Source of the DNA: Spirochaetota bacterium | GTDB taxonomy: Bacteria; Spirochaetota; UBA4802; UB4802 | Length of the DNA: 46,590 nt | Assembly: GCA_040756435.1 (NCBI GenBank) | Contig: JBFLZD010000028.1 | Location: 1-46,590 of the forward strand | Reading direction: 5' to 3' | In this document: in pieces, positions 9,985 through 17,958 of the stretch | How the letters are laid out: every line of letters starts with the position of its first letter | Numbering within the stretch: the first letter of the stretch is position 1 | Notes under the pieces: model-generated | The model's input: only the letters and a program-made list of their open reading frames with translations | What the model was told of the DNA's origin: nothing | The model's database searches: none | Position numbers and translations under genes: made by a program

Positions 9985-10092
9985 TCGCAAAACAAACCGT
10001 GGGGCTTGCACTGAGCATGTCGAAGTAAAGCAATCTCAATGCATCAGAAGACAAGATTGCTTTGTCACTTCGTTCCTCGCAATGACGTGGGT
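9985..10092. repeat. Widespread interspersed repeat (the 'HCEERSD' type) with palindromic core
   Basis: The segment reads on the minus strand as a GTCATTGCGAGGAACGAAGT-type element. Its accidental translation (RHCEERSDKAI) is a well-known artefact seen in spurious proteins from many unrelated genomes. Next to it is a TGCACTGAGCATGTCGAAGT-type motif that also recurs in other genomes. An inverted repeat is visible: AAAGCAATCT at 10027-10036 pairs with AGATTGCTTT at 10054-10063, extended by CGAAGT (10021-10026) with ACTTCG (10067-10072). It is non-coding and of unknown function. Only one copy is in this window, so its repetitive nature is inferred from familiarity with the motif. Confidence 0.7.
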
Positions 10093-10641
10093 GCAAAGTA
10101 ATTGCAATGAGGTGTCTTTGGGGACACCCTCAGGTGGTATAGCGTCAAATATTGCATGCGTAGTTCGAAAGGCTCACAATCAAGATCGTATAGATGGTCT
10201 CCGAGTGTTCCATAAAATCAGCAACCTTCTATCGAAAGAGGATAGCTTTTCTTAGATTGAAGTACTAAACCAATGCTGTTTAAAACCTGAGCTGTTGTAA
10301 GATTATAGAGTATAGAAAGAACAATGCATTTTTCTTTGGCACTTTCTATTGTTGCTGCCTGGACAAAAGAAAGTGAATGGTGGGATAAGGGCAATCCTAA
10401 AAAATTGCATCAGATAAGAATATTAATCTTGATAATGCACGTATGAATACATACACGTTCACAGAAGTCTAAAAGATGGAAATTTTGGTATGAGATTTTA
10501 CAGGGATAGCTTAATGTTGGAATTCTATCTTGAAATGACAATTACTTTTAATTATTAATTAAGAAAGATTATTGCAAAGAATAATATATTCTGTTATACA
10601 TTGATGATTTATTTATAGCTGAGTACAAGAGAATACGAATT

Positions 10642-11460
10642 ATGCATAATTCAAATTCCGGCATCATACCCCAGGAAATAAACAGAAAGCTGCAGGAATA
10701 TGCACAGCTTATACATGAGTATAATAAAAATACTAATATTACAGGATTAAAAGATAGTGAATCTATTTATAAAGAACTCATCATGGGGAGCATAACGCCT
10801 TTAATGCATGTAGATGTTCCACGTGGAACAAATTTTATAGATATAGGCACAGGTGCAGGGATACCGGGAATCCCGCTATTGCTGTATTTTGGCGGGAATA
10901 TGAAAGGTGTTTTAGTAGATTCAAATAATAAAAAAATTAAATTCCTGTTGAATGCAATAGAAACATTGGGAATAACTAATATAGTTACGGTAATTCAGGG
11001 CAGGGTAGAAGAAATAGCAAAAGAAAAAGCATATAGGGATAATTTTGATTTTGCTGTTGCCCGTGCTTTTGCTCACCCGCTTATGGCACTGGAGTATGGA
11101 CTGCCCTTTGTGAAGCAAGGGGGGTGGATGTATATATATTATGCTCTTAATGTGTATGAAATGAGAATACAAAATAATAAGATAGTGTCTACTGATAAAG
11201 AGATAATAGTAGAGTATAGTGATAATAAACAACATGAAGCAAATAATTTTGCAAAAAATGATATGGCAACATTAATTCACTATTTAAAAAAGCACGCACA
11301 TAATCTTGGCGGACATATGGCTACGCTTGAAGAAGCAAGAAAATTGAAACTATATGAAGGTTTAATCTTTATGAAAGATAGGTACACGCCTGCAAGCTAT
11401 CCACGAAAACATGCTCTTGTAAAAAGGGAAGTTGCGAATGTAAGGGATATAAGTTCATGA
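10642..11460 (+). CDS. rsmG: 16S rRNA (guanine-527-N7)-methyltransferase RsmG (GidB)
   Basis: RsmG uses S-adenosylmethionine to methylate N7 of G527 in 16S rRNA. The fold is clear: an N-terminal helix with YNKNTNITGLKDSESIY, then the SAM-binding motif NFIDIGTGAGIPGIPL around residues 65-80, VDSNNKKIKFL, the RVEEIA region, and AVARAFAHP. The protein is 272 residues, somewhat longer than the usual 200-240, mainly through a longer segment after residue 175. A perfect parS-type palindrome is embedded in the coding sequence as the codons for DVPRGT just before the SAM motif. The stop overlaps the start of the next gene by ATGA, so they are translationally coupled. Confidence 0.93.
   Translation: MHNSNSGIIPQEINRKLQEYAQLIHEYNKNTNITGLKDSESIYKELIMGSITPLMHVDVPRGTNFIDIGTGAGIPGIPLLLYFGGNMKGVLVDSNNKKIKFLLNAIETLGITNIVTVIQGRVEEIAKEKAYRDNFDFAVARAFAHPLMALEYGLPFVKQGGWMYIYYALNVYEMRIQNNKIVSTDKEIIVEYSDNKQHEANNFAKNDMATLIHYLKKHAHNLGGHMATLEEARKLKLYEGLIFMKDRYTPASYPRKHALVKREVANVRDISS
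10815..10830. promoter_or_regulatory. Second parS-type site, inside rsmG coding sequence
   Basis: TGTTCCACGTGGAACA occurs here exactly as at 8572-8587, 2,243 bases away. It is read through in frame as part of codons for Val-Pro-Arg-Gly-Thr of RsmG. A chance second copy of a 16-bp palindrome so close by is very unlikely, so it is probably a functional ParB site. parS sites inside coding sequence are known in other bacteria. Confidence 0.85.
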
Positions 11461-12026
11461 GCCATATAAAAAAGAAATATCTTCTTAGTATGGTTTTGGT
11501 GTATTGTATGACTTTTACAGGAATCAATGCTCAAATAAATCAAGGCCAGCTGCACAGTATGATAATAAAAGATGAAACTCTAATTGCACCAGGCATTGGG
11601 GCATCATCTACGGTGATTGATATGTCTGAACAGGAAGTTTTATTAATAAAGGGGAACCCTTTTGAAAAAACACAACAGGTACAGCATGATTTATTTAAGG
11701 ATGTTTTAAAAATACAATCAGAAATTACGGTACCTTTTCATTATTTATATACTTACCGGAATCCATTAACCATTATAGGATTATATACTGGCAGGGTATC
11801 GTTTATTATTATATGGGGTTCATATGGTGTTTTAATTGATGGTGTGCGTTTATCAAAGGGTATAATGGCAATAGTATTTAATTATGGCAATGAAGGAATG
11901 AAGGTTCTAAAAGATGCAGATGGGTCAATCTACATGTATCCGTCAAAGGGGATTGCGTTTATTGATGAAAAGAGTGATGATACTGTAGATGGGGTAATAA
12001 TTTTCAAGGGTAGTTCAAATCAATAA
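11457..12026 (+). CDS. Secreted or periplasmic hypothetical protein
   Basis: I do not recognise this 189-residue protein. It starts with a typical Sec signal peptide: KKK at residues 5-7, a hydrophobic core (YLLSMVLVYCMTFTG), and a likely cut after NA before QINQGQ. The mature part is predicted mostly beta and has one quite hydrophobic stretch (TIIGLYTGRVSFIIIWGSYGV). No catalytic or binding motif stands out. The start overlaps the rsmG stop as ATGA. It converges on the downstream methyltransferase gene, with 3 bases between the two stops. Confidence 0.6.
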   Translation: MSHIKKKYLLSMVLVYCMTFTGINAQINQGQLHSMIIKDETLIAPGIGASSTVIDMSEQEVLLIKGNPFEKTQQVQHDLFKDVLKIQSEITVPFHYLYTYRNPLTIIGLYTGRVSFIIIWGSYGVLIDGVRLSKGIMAIVFNYGNEGMKVLKDADGSIYMYPSKGIAFIDEKSDDTVDGVIIFKGSSNQ

Positions 12027-12029
12027 TTA

Positions 12030-13784
12030 TTATGCAATAGAAATTTTTGTGGCGATGCTTTCATGGATATGATGTGCAAGCATATCATTAATCCCATATT
12101 CATGAAAAACAATATCATCAATTGTATCCATTAATGTTTTCCGTTTAATTCCATCAACATTCCTGAGTTCTAAAGATAATTTTTTCAAAAGCTTTTTGTT
12201 TGTAGAATTAATTATTTTTATAGGCAGTTTCTCAAGATTACCACGCAAGACTTTAACAGTAAAAAATTGAGTTTCATAAATATATTGCAGCAGGCGAGAA
12301 TTTAAAACAGCTACAAGGACATCAGGGTCCAGCTGCGGTGACAGTGGAATAAAACCATTAACATTGTTAAGTGTATACAATCCATGGGGGTCAACGGCAA
12401 AGGTAAGATACCTGCCGATAAATTTATATAGTATTTTATTTCTTGTAAGGTAACATTGCTGTTCGGCAACTTGTTGTAATGTGGCCACATTATATTTAAA
12501 ATAATGGTTACTGAAATTAATACGAAATTTCTCTACATCTTTGCCTATGATTATTGGATCAGGATGTGTTGAGTTTTTGATAGTGCTAATGTGATAGTCA
12601 TTATTGCCAGTGACAATACCAAGAAAAAATTTAACCCTGTCTTGTAATGTAATATACGGCAGTGTATGAATGTGCTCTAATAATGCTACTGCTTTGCGGG
12701 TATAATTGATGGAGAAGATAGATTCATGGGAAGTACAATACATTTGTTGGGGTATCAAATGTGCGATAGTTGTTAATGATTTTGCATGTTTTATGTGAAC
12801 AATATGTTTCCTGCGAATTTCTTCCCGTGGCTCCTTTTGAACAGTAAGCGATATGGCAGGTGCATACACTCCTTTAAAACAATCTCCCCATTGAACTATT
12901 TCTTTAATTATGGTGTGCGAAAGTAGCATATGGCGTGAGTTCTGATGTGCTTTAATGTTGAGGTATGCTTCAGGAATTAGAAAAGATAAAATTCCGCGTT
13001 CGTGCAAAAAAGAAAGTGACTGCTCAATAAATAACGTAAAACTGTTTATACCACTTTTGGCTGAAAAATAATGCTGTTTGAAGTATTGCTTTTGTTCATG
13101 TGTGAAATGTGCACCCCAGGGGGGGTTGCCAATAATGATATCAAATCCAAATGCATTATTTTTATTAAAAAGGTCTTCTGCTAAAAGCATGTCCCTGTTG
13201 AAAATATTAGTATGGGTTCCTGAAAGTCTTTTTATATTCCACTGTGCAATCATACAGGCAATGGGATCAATATCATAGCCAAAGAGATTATTGTGGCAGA
13301 TAGTGTATGCAGCTTCTTGCTGAGAAATACCATGTTGTTTGTAAAGCTCCATAAGATATTGATATGTATAAATCAAAAACTGACCTGATCCACAAGCAGG
13401 ATCTAAAATTTTAACAGTAAAAGGATTGTCGTGATATTGCAGCGCCTGTTCAACCATATACTGTACAATAGCAGGTGGGGTGAAATATTGCCCTTTCTTT
13501 TTTTTGTCATGGGTGTCTTTGATGTTTTGGTAAATATAACCTGCTATATCACCATGCTGTATTATGTCCCATCCACTCATTACCCGTAGAAGGTCATTGC
13601 ATGCTGTGATTCCCTGATTTGATAATGGGATTGTCATTTCCTTTTGGAAAAGAATATGTTTCAGTATTGCTGTGATGGCATCGGTTCTATTGGCTAAGCC
13701 ATCAATATCTTTTTTTAGTTGCCCAATGCAGAAATCGATATAATGAATGTTATACGTAATATATGAATCAATTTTTTTTTGCAT
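12030..13784 (-). CDS. TaqI-like adenine-specific DNA methyltransferase
   Basis: This protein should transfer a methyl group from SAM to the N6 of adenine in DNA. Of its 584 residues, the first 95 are helical, then come YFTPPAIVQYMVEQAL (about 100-115), SAM motif I DPACGSGQF (128-136), YDIDPIACMIAQWN, and the catalytic NPPW at 220-223. The C-terminal 200 residues (from about 370) resemble a TaqI-type target recognition domain. No endonuclease motif is seen within the protein and no restriction gene adjoins it, so it may be a solitary methylase or a type IIG-like remnant. It is divergent from hypA. There is no clear ribosome binding site before the ATG, so the start is somewhat uncertain. Confidence 0.87.
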   Translation of the reverse strand: MQKKIDSYITYNIHYIDFCIGQLKKDIDGLANRTDAITAILKHILFQKEMTIPLSNQGITACNDLLRVMSGWDIIQHGDIAGYIYQNIKDTHDKKKKGQYFTPPAIVQYMVEQALQYHDNPFTVKILDPACGSGQFLIYTYQYLMELYKQHGISQQEAAYTICHNNLFGYDIDPIACMIAQWNIKRLSGTHTNIFNRDMLLAEDLFNKNNAFGFDIIIGNPPWGAHFTHEQKQYFKQHYFSAKSGINSFTLFIEQSLSFLHERGILSFLIPEAYLNIKAHQNSRHMLLSHTIIKEIVQWGDCFKGVYAPAISLTVQKEPREEIRRKHIVHIKHAKSLTTIAHLIPQQMYCTSHESIFSINYTRKAVALLEHIHTLPYITLQDRVKFFLGIVTGNNDYHISTIKNSTHPDPIIIGKDVEKFRINFSNHYFKYNVATLQQVAEQQCYLTRNKILYKFIGRYLTFAVDPHGLYTLNNVNGFIPLSPQLDPDVLVAVLNSRLLQYIYETQFFTVKVLRGNLEKLPIKIINSTNKKLLKKLSLELRNVDGIKRKTLMDTIDDIVFHEYGINDMLAHHIHESIATKISIA

Positions 13785-13877
13785 GGTAACTATCGGTTAC
13801 AAAAAAATGAAGAAAAGATTGTTCATATTTACATATCGATATATTGTACAAAAACGATTAGCATTTGTGAGGAAACA

Positions 13878-14228
13878 ATGCACGAATTATCCATCATGTC
13901 CAATGTCCTTGATATCGTTGTTCAGCATGCATCACAAAACGGTGCCAGTAAGGTAACTAAAATACATCTTCTGGTTGGGGAATTGTCGGATTATATTCCT
14001 GAATGGATGCAGACATATTTTGATTTTGTAAGCAAGGATACCATTGCTGAGAATGCTGAACTGGTTGTTGAAATGGTGAAGGCATCACTCAAATGTGATG
14101 ATTGCGGCAATGAGTTTACCTTTAATAAAAATGACTGGCAATTTAGCTGCCCTCAGTGTAATTCTCCCAATATCACTATTATATCAGGAAGAGAGCTTAC
14201 GGTAAAAAGTATAGAAATAGAGGGGTAG
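13878..14228 (+). CDS. hypA: Hydrogenase nickel incorporation protein HypA
   Basis: HypA delivers nickel, with HypB, to the precursor of the large subunit of [NiFe] hydrogenases. The 116-residue product starts MHELSIM, which supplies the conserved N-terminal Met-His-Glu nickel site, and carries the zinc site as two CxxC pairs at C73/C76 and C91/C94. The ATG at 13878 is chosen over an in-frame upstream ATG because it begins with the invariant MHE and follows a GTGAGGAAA ribosome binding site. mogA follows after 1 base. The obvious client is the group 4 hydrogenase encoded at 30.4-38.6 kb. The other hyp genes are not in the window. Confidence 0.95.
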   Translation: MHELSIMSNVLDIVVQHASQNGASKVTKIHLLVGELSDYIPEWMQTYFDFVSKDTIAENAELVVEMVKASLKCDDCGNEFTFNKNDWQFSCPQCNSPNITIISGRELTVKSIEIEG

Positions 14229-14229
14229 T

Positions 14230-14718
14230 ATGATGACTATAGCAATAGTTGTAGTGAGTGATAGGTCATACAGAAAAGAGCGTGAGGACCTTTCAGGCAA
14301 GGCTATAGAAGAGTGGGCTAAAGACAGGGGATATAGTGTGGTTGAATTTTGTATTGTTCCTGATGAGCGCGAGATGATAGCACAAACATTGCGGAACCTG
14401 TGTGCAAAGAATATTAATTGTATTTTGACAACAGGAGGGACTGGATTTGCTCCCCGCGATGTCACGCCTGAGGCAACGGCTGATGTTATTGAACGCTATG
14501 CTCCAGGATTTGCTGAAGCCATGCGCCATGCTTCACTTGCAATAACCAAACATGCAATGCTGTCACGGGCAATAGCGGGTATCAGGGGATCTTCAATTAT
14601 CATTAACCTTCCTGGAAGCCCAAAAGCTGTTATAGAGAATTTAGAGGTTATACAGGATGCCCTGCCGCATGCTGTAAGGCTTGTGCAGGGTCAGGTTAAA
14701 GACTGTGCCCATGAATAA
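14230..14718 (+). CDS. mog: Molybdopterin adenylyltransferase, MogA/MoaB family
   Basis: This 162-residue cytoplasmic enzyme belongs to the MogA/MoaB family, which adenylylates molybdopterin ahead of molybdenum or tungsten insertion. The visible motifs are VVSDRSYRKEREDLSG at the N-terminus, the signature TTGGTGFAPRDVTPEAT (about residues 77-93), and the substrate-binding NLPGSPKA near 138-145. It starts one base after the hypA stop with tandem ATG codons, so the two are surely cotranscribed. The pairing suggests a metalloenzyme programme that includes both a [NiFe] hydrogenase and a Mo/W enzyme such as a formate dehydrogenase, but no such enzyme is in the window. MogA and MoaB cannot be separated confidently from sequence alone. 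Confidence 0.9.
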   Translation: MMTIAIVVVSDRSYRKEREDLSGKAIEEWAKDRGYSVVEFCIVPDEREMIAQTLRNLCAKNINCILTTGGTGFAPRDVTPEATADVIERYAPGFAEAMRHASLAITKHAMLSRAIAGIRGSSIIINLPGSPKAVIENLEVIQDALPHAVRLVQGQVKDCAHE

Positions 14719-14947
14719 AATTTGATTGTACTGGCCATCCAACTGTACCGATATTATATATAGTACACCTATCTTTACTGTTTATGTGTTTTCATGCTAC
14801 TACGTGAGTTTATTAAAAAAGTGTTTTTAATGTATGAAAATGCGGTCAATCATCAATTGGTAACACCACCTATGTGATAAAAATGGATTAGGGAGTCAAT
14901 TGGATCAGAGAAGCAGTGAGAAATCTTGATAGAAGTCATATAAGGCT

Positions 14948-16447
14948 GTGATGAAATTTGTTATTATGTATTATGCATATATGAAAAAATCTATGAAACG
15001 ATATCTGAAATATGCTGCAATTGTGGGTGCATACGCGGTATTTCTTTATATACCTGGTATACTGTTTGCAGGGCCAATTGTTGCCATTGAACGTATCATT
15101 GTAGATTCATTGCCTGAGATTACCATAAAGGGTGTAGTACACAAACCGGAAGGAATACAGATTAGTACTTTGGACAGAGAAAATTTTGCCATTGTGGAAG
15201 ATAACACACAAATACATGAGTTTACGGTAAAGTCACTGGATGCAGATGGATATATTGCACTGTGTATTGATGCAAGCAAGAGTTTATCAAAGAAAAATTT
15301 TCTAAAGCTTAAAAAAATAGCTATAAACATTATAAACAAAAGTAAAGGCAAATATAGGTTTATTGTATACAAGTTTAATGATGAAGTTGTAACACTGAGT
15401 ACATTTTCAAAAGATATACCTTCTACTGAAACAATTGAATCAATTCAGCAACATGGCAAACGAACGAAGCTATATAATTGTTTGTTTGCTGCTACTGAAG
15501 AATTAGCTCGAAAGAAAGGTAGAAAATCCATTATACTTTTAACTGATGGAAAAGATGAAGGTAGTTTTATGTTGCCTGATGACGTTGTTACAAATGCCCG
15601 TGAGCATGCAATTCCTATATATACCGTTGTCCCTGAACGGTGTTCAAAAGCTGCTGTAGTGAGCAGATTAAGTAAGATTACCAAAGGGAAATTGTTTGTT
15701 GCCACTGTAGGGGTAGAAGATACGGTGATTGACGTACTCCATACACAGTCGCAATCCGAAACCATACCATTTGAAATAACGTTCAAAACAAAAAAACATG
15801 ATGACGCCATTCATCCCATAGAAGTACAATTTAAACACAGATCCATTCAGGATAATGATACAGGGTATGCAAAATACTCTTTTCCAAAGAATACCTATAC
15901 AATACATACTGATCTGCCATTTGTGGTGCTGGCAGGGATTATTGTGCTTTTAGTGGTAGCGCTGGTTATTGTTATTCTGGTATTTATAAATAAATGGAAA
16001 CAGATCGTTGAGCTTGTAAGCATGCAACGAATTCCTCAGCCAGTGAGTCGTTACTATTCTTTGCTCTATGAAAAAGATGAAGCTGTAAAAAAAGATACAG
16101 ATACGTTGCTTTTATCAACATCTCCTGAATACAGTTATACCAATGCATGGCTGGTTGAAAAAAGCGGACCTGAAACGGGGAAAAAATTTCCTCTTATATG
16201 GGATGAGGTAACAATAGGACGGGATAAAGAGAATACGATAGTCATCAATGATGATGCTGTTTCCTTAAAACATGCAAAAATTAAAAAAGTTGGGAATACC
16301 TACTATTTATTTGACCTGGCAAGTGATAATGGCACATTTTTAAACAATAAGAAATTATTGCGTCCCAAACCTCTTTCTGATTGGGATGAAATACAGATAG
16401 GGCGAACAACCATACTGTTTCGCGGAACAAAGATAAAACAATCATAA
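14948..16447 (+). CDS. Membrane-anchored VWA and FHA domain protein
   Basis: This protein of 499 residues has a signal or anchor segment near residues 18-40 and a periplasmic beta-rich domain. A von Willebrand A domain follows (about 100-265) with the MIDAS signature D108-A-S110-K-S112 and a later LLTDGKDEG. A single transmembrane helix lies at about 322-348, and a C-terminal cytoplasmic FHA domain at about 405-495 carries IGRDKENTI, the SLKHAKI core and DNGTFLN. FHA domains bind phosphothreonine, so it may link an extracytoplasmic ligand to a Ser/Thr kinase pathway; that is inference. The start is either GTG 14948 or the next codon, ATG 14951, after a weak AAGG. The radical SAM gene follows after 1 base. 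Confidence 0.85.
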   Translation: MMKFVIMYYAYMKKSMKRYLKYAAIVGAYAVFLYIPGILFAGPIVAIERIIVDSLPEITIKGVVHKPEGIQISTLDRENFAIVEDNTQIHEFTVKSLDADGYIALCIDASKSLSKKNFLKLKKIAINIINKSKGKYRFIVYKFNDEVVTLSTFSKDIPSTETIESIQQHGKRTKLYNCLFAATEELARKKGRKSIILLTDGKDEGSFMLPDDVVTNAREHAIPIYTVVPERCSKAAVVSRLSKITKGKLFVATVGVEDTVIDVLHTQSQSETIPFEITFKTKKHDDAIHPIEVQFKHRSIQDNDTGYAKYSFPKNTYTIHTDLPFVVLAGIIVLLVVALVIVILVFINKWKQIVELVSMQRIPQPVSRYYSLLYEKDEAVKKDTDTLLLSTSPEYSYTNAWLVEKSGPETGKKFPLIWDEVTIGRDKENTIVINDDAVSLKHAKIKKVGNTYYLFDLASDNGTFLNNKKLLRPKPLSDWDEIQIGRTTILFRGTKIKQS

Positions 16448-16448
16448 T

Positions 16449-17957
16449 ATGCCTCTCAAAGTACTATTGCTATCACCGCCAATATTTGATTTTTATTATA
16501 GCTTTCACCGCTCAGAACCATTGGGGCTTTTGTACATTAAAGAGGTATTAGCAGGATATAACTGGCTTGACGTAACAATCTTTGATGCGCGCTATAAAGG
16601 CACTACCAAAGTAATTCCAACGCCTGAGCTATTCAATTATCTTGATCATATGTATGTAAAAGATACGTCATGGTTTAGCCTTTTTTTTGGGTATAAACGA
16701 TTTGGATATTCGTATGATACTATTGTTAAATATATAAAAGAAAATGCATATGATGTTGTGTGTATAACCTCTTTATTTTCAGCATATCATCATGATGTGG
16801 ATGTTCTTGTAGAAAGAATTAAAAAAGAAACAGGGGCGATAGTTATTGTGGGAGGTTGGGCTGTATGGGCTGATACAAACATTTTAGAAAACGGCAAGGC
16901 TGATTTTTATGTTCGGGGTGATGGTGAAATTACATTGCCTTCGCTCCTTCAGGAGATCCATTGTTCAAATGGCAACATTTCACATCTTCCCAAAATCATT
17001 GATTGTGACAGTTCATTGGTCAATGAATTCTTTATGCATAAATTCCCACATCGTGATACCTGGTATACATATTATGGTAAGCGAATGGCAAATATCATAT
17101 GCAGTAAAGGTTGTGTGTATCACTGCGATTTTTGTTCAATTCATTCTCGGTATCGCTACTACCAGCGCAGTATTGATTCAATACAGCAAGAACTAAAATA
17201 CCTGTATTCACACGGAGTGAAAATAGTCAATTTTGAGGATGACAATTTTTTATTTAACAGGAGGTTTGCTAAACAGTTACTATCGCTTATGAAATACTAT
17301 CATACGAAAGGGATGCAATTTTTATGTATGAATGGTGTAACAGCACCCAATCTATATGCGGTGATTGATGATGCGCTGGAAGCTGGATTTTTAGAATTCA
17401 ACCTCTCGCTTGTTTCATCACATGAAGATGTTGTTGCACATCACAATCGTCCAGCATTACACAAGATTATAAAAGATATTGCCTGGAAAAGTGTGGGGAA
17501 AGTCAGGGTGATAGTGTATATCATTGCGGGGTTACCTGGTGCTACGGTTCAAACATGTATTGATGATATTCTTTTTTTAGCTTCGTTACCTGTGATAATA
17601 GGATTTTCTCCTCTTTACTTGCTTCCGGGTGTGCCATTGTTTGAAAGCATGGGGGTACCTGAAGACAGGCGGTTGTGCAGAGGGAGTGCCTTATATTCTT
17701 TTGGACAAGGGTTTACCAGGGAAGATATTGCATCACTGTGGAAGGTATGCCGATTTATTAACAGGCTTAAAATAGCTGATGGAAGTAATGATGAGGTGAG
17801 AATGCATTATGAGTTCTACAAAAAAGCCTGCCATGAACATGTGTGGTATTATCGTGACGAAAGTGGTTTATGGCATGAAGGCTTTTCGTTTTCTGCAAAC
17901 CTTCCTGAAAGCTTTACTATATGTGATATCAATGGTGCCACACGATATATTGGCTGA
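16449..17957 (+). CDS. B12-binding-type radical SAM protein
   Basis: The protein has 502 residues. The N-terminal part (about 1-170) looks like a cobalamin-binding Rossmann domain of the type found in class B radical SAM enzymes (LLLSPPIFDFYYSFHRSEPLG, then VVCITSLFSAYHHDVD and IVIVGGWAV). The radical SAM core follows with the [4Fe-4S] motif C222-x3-C226-x2-C229 (GCVYHCDFC) and a downstream EDDNFLFN. Such enzymes carry out methyl transfers or rearrangements; the substrate cannot be deduced. The classic DxHxxG cobalamin motif is not apparent, so B12 binding is not certain. It follows the VWA-FHA gene by 1 base and converges on a DNA methyltransferase gene, with 1 base between the stops. Confidence 0.85.
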   Translation: MPLKVLLLSPPIFDFYYSFHRSEPLGLLYIKEVLAGYNWLDVTIFDARYKGTTKVIPTPELFNYLDHMYVKDTSWFSLFFGYKRFGYSYDTIVKYIKENAYDVVCITSLFSAYHHDVDVLVERIKKETGAIVIVGGWAVWADTNILENGKADFYVRGDGEITLPSLLQEIHCSNGNISHLPKIIDCDSSLVNEFFMHKFPHRDTWYTYYGKRMANIICSKGCVYHCDFCSIHSRYRYYQRSIDSIQQELKYLYSHGVKIVNFEDDNFLFNRRFAKQLLSLMKYYHTKGMQFLCMNGVTAPNLYAVIDDALEAGFLEFNLSLVSSHEDVVAHHNRPALHKIIKDIAWKSVGKVRVIVYIIAGLPGATVQTCIDDILFLASLPVIIGFSPLYLLPGVPLFESMGVPEDRRLCRGSALYSFGQGFTREDIASLWKVCRFINRLKIADGSNDEVRMHYEFYKKACHEHVWYYRDESGLWHEGFSFSANLPESFTICDINGATRYIG

Positions 17958-17958
17958 G

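Larger units (their letters stand above)
8522..10641. other. 2.1 kb gene-free region between mnmG and rsmG; candidate origin-proximal region
   Basis: No credible gene is visible on either strand: the few short open frames are AT-rich, lack ribosome binding sites and resemble no family. It holds a perfect parS-type palindrome near its left end, very AT-rich stretches (for example around 8615-8645 and 9520-9600), one near-match to a DnaA box (CTATACACA at 9142-9150, one base from TTATACACA), and from about 9960 a patch of interspersed-repeat DNA. The flanking genes (gidA/gidB) and the two parS sites point to proximity to the chromosomal origin. I found no cluster of perfect DnaA boxes, so oriC itself is not demonstrated. 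The remainder could be decayed sequence. Confidence 0.45.

Noticed and set aside
9238-10096. Three short open frames on the minus strand in the gene-free region
   Set aside because: Their products are AT-driven hydrophobic or Phe/Tyr/Ile-rich strings with no family resemblance or ribosome binding site, and one includes the well-known spurious HCEERSD repeat translation.
10320-10400. Inverted CTTTCTTTTGTCC-like patch as an insertion sequence end
   Set aside because: No transposase remnant or matching opposite end was seen; it may be another interspersed-repeat fragment.
12030-13784. Complete type IIG restriction-modification enzyme
   Set aside because: The N-terminal 95 residues show no PD-(D/E)xK-type nuclease signature and the length is short for that class.
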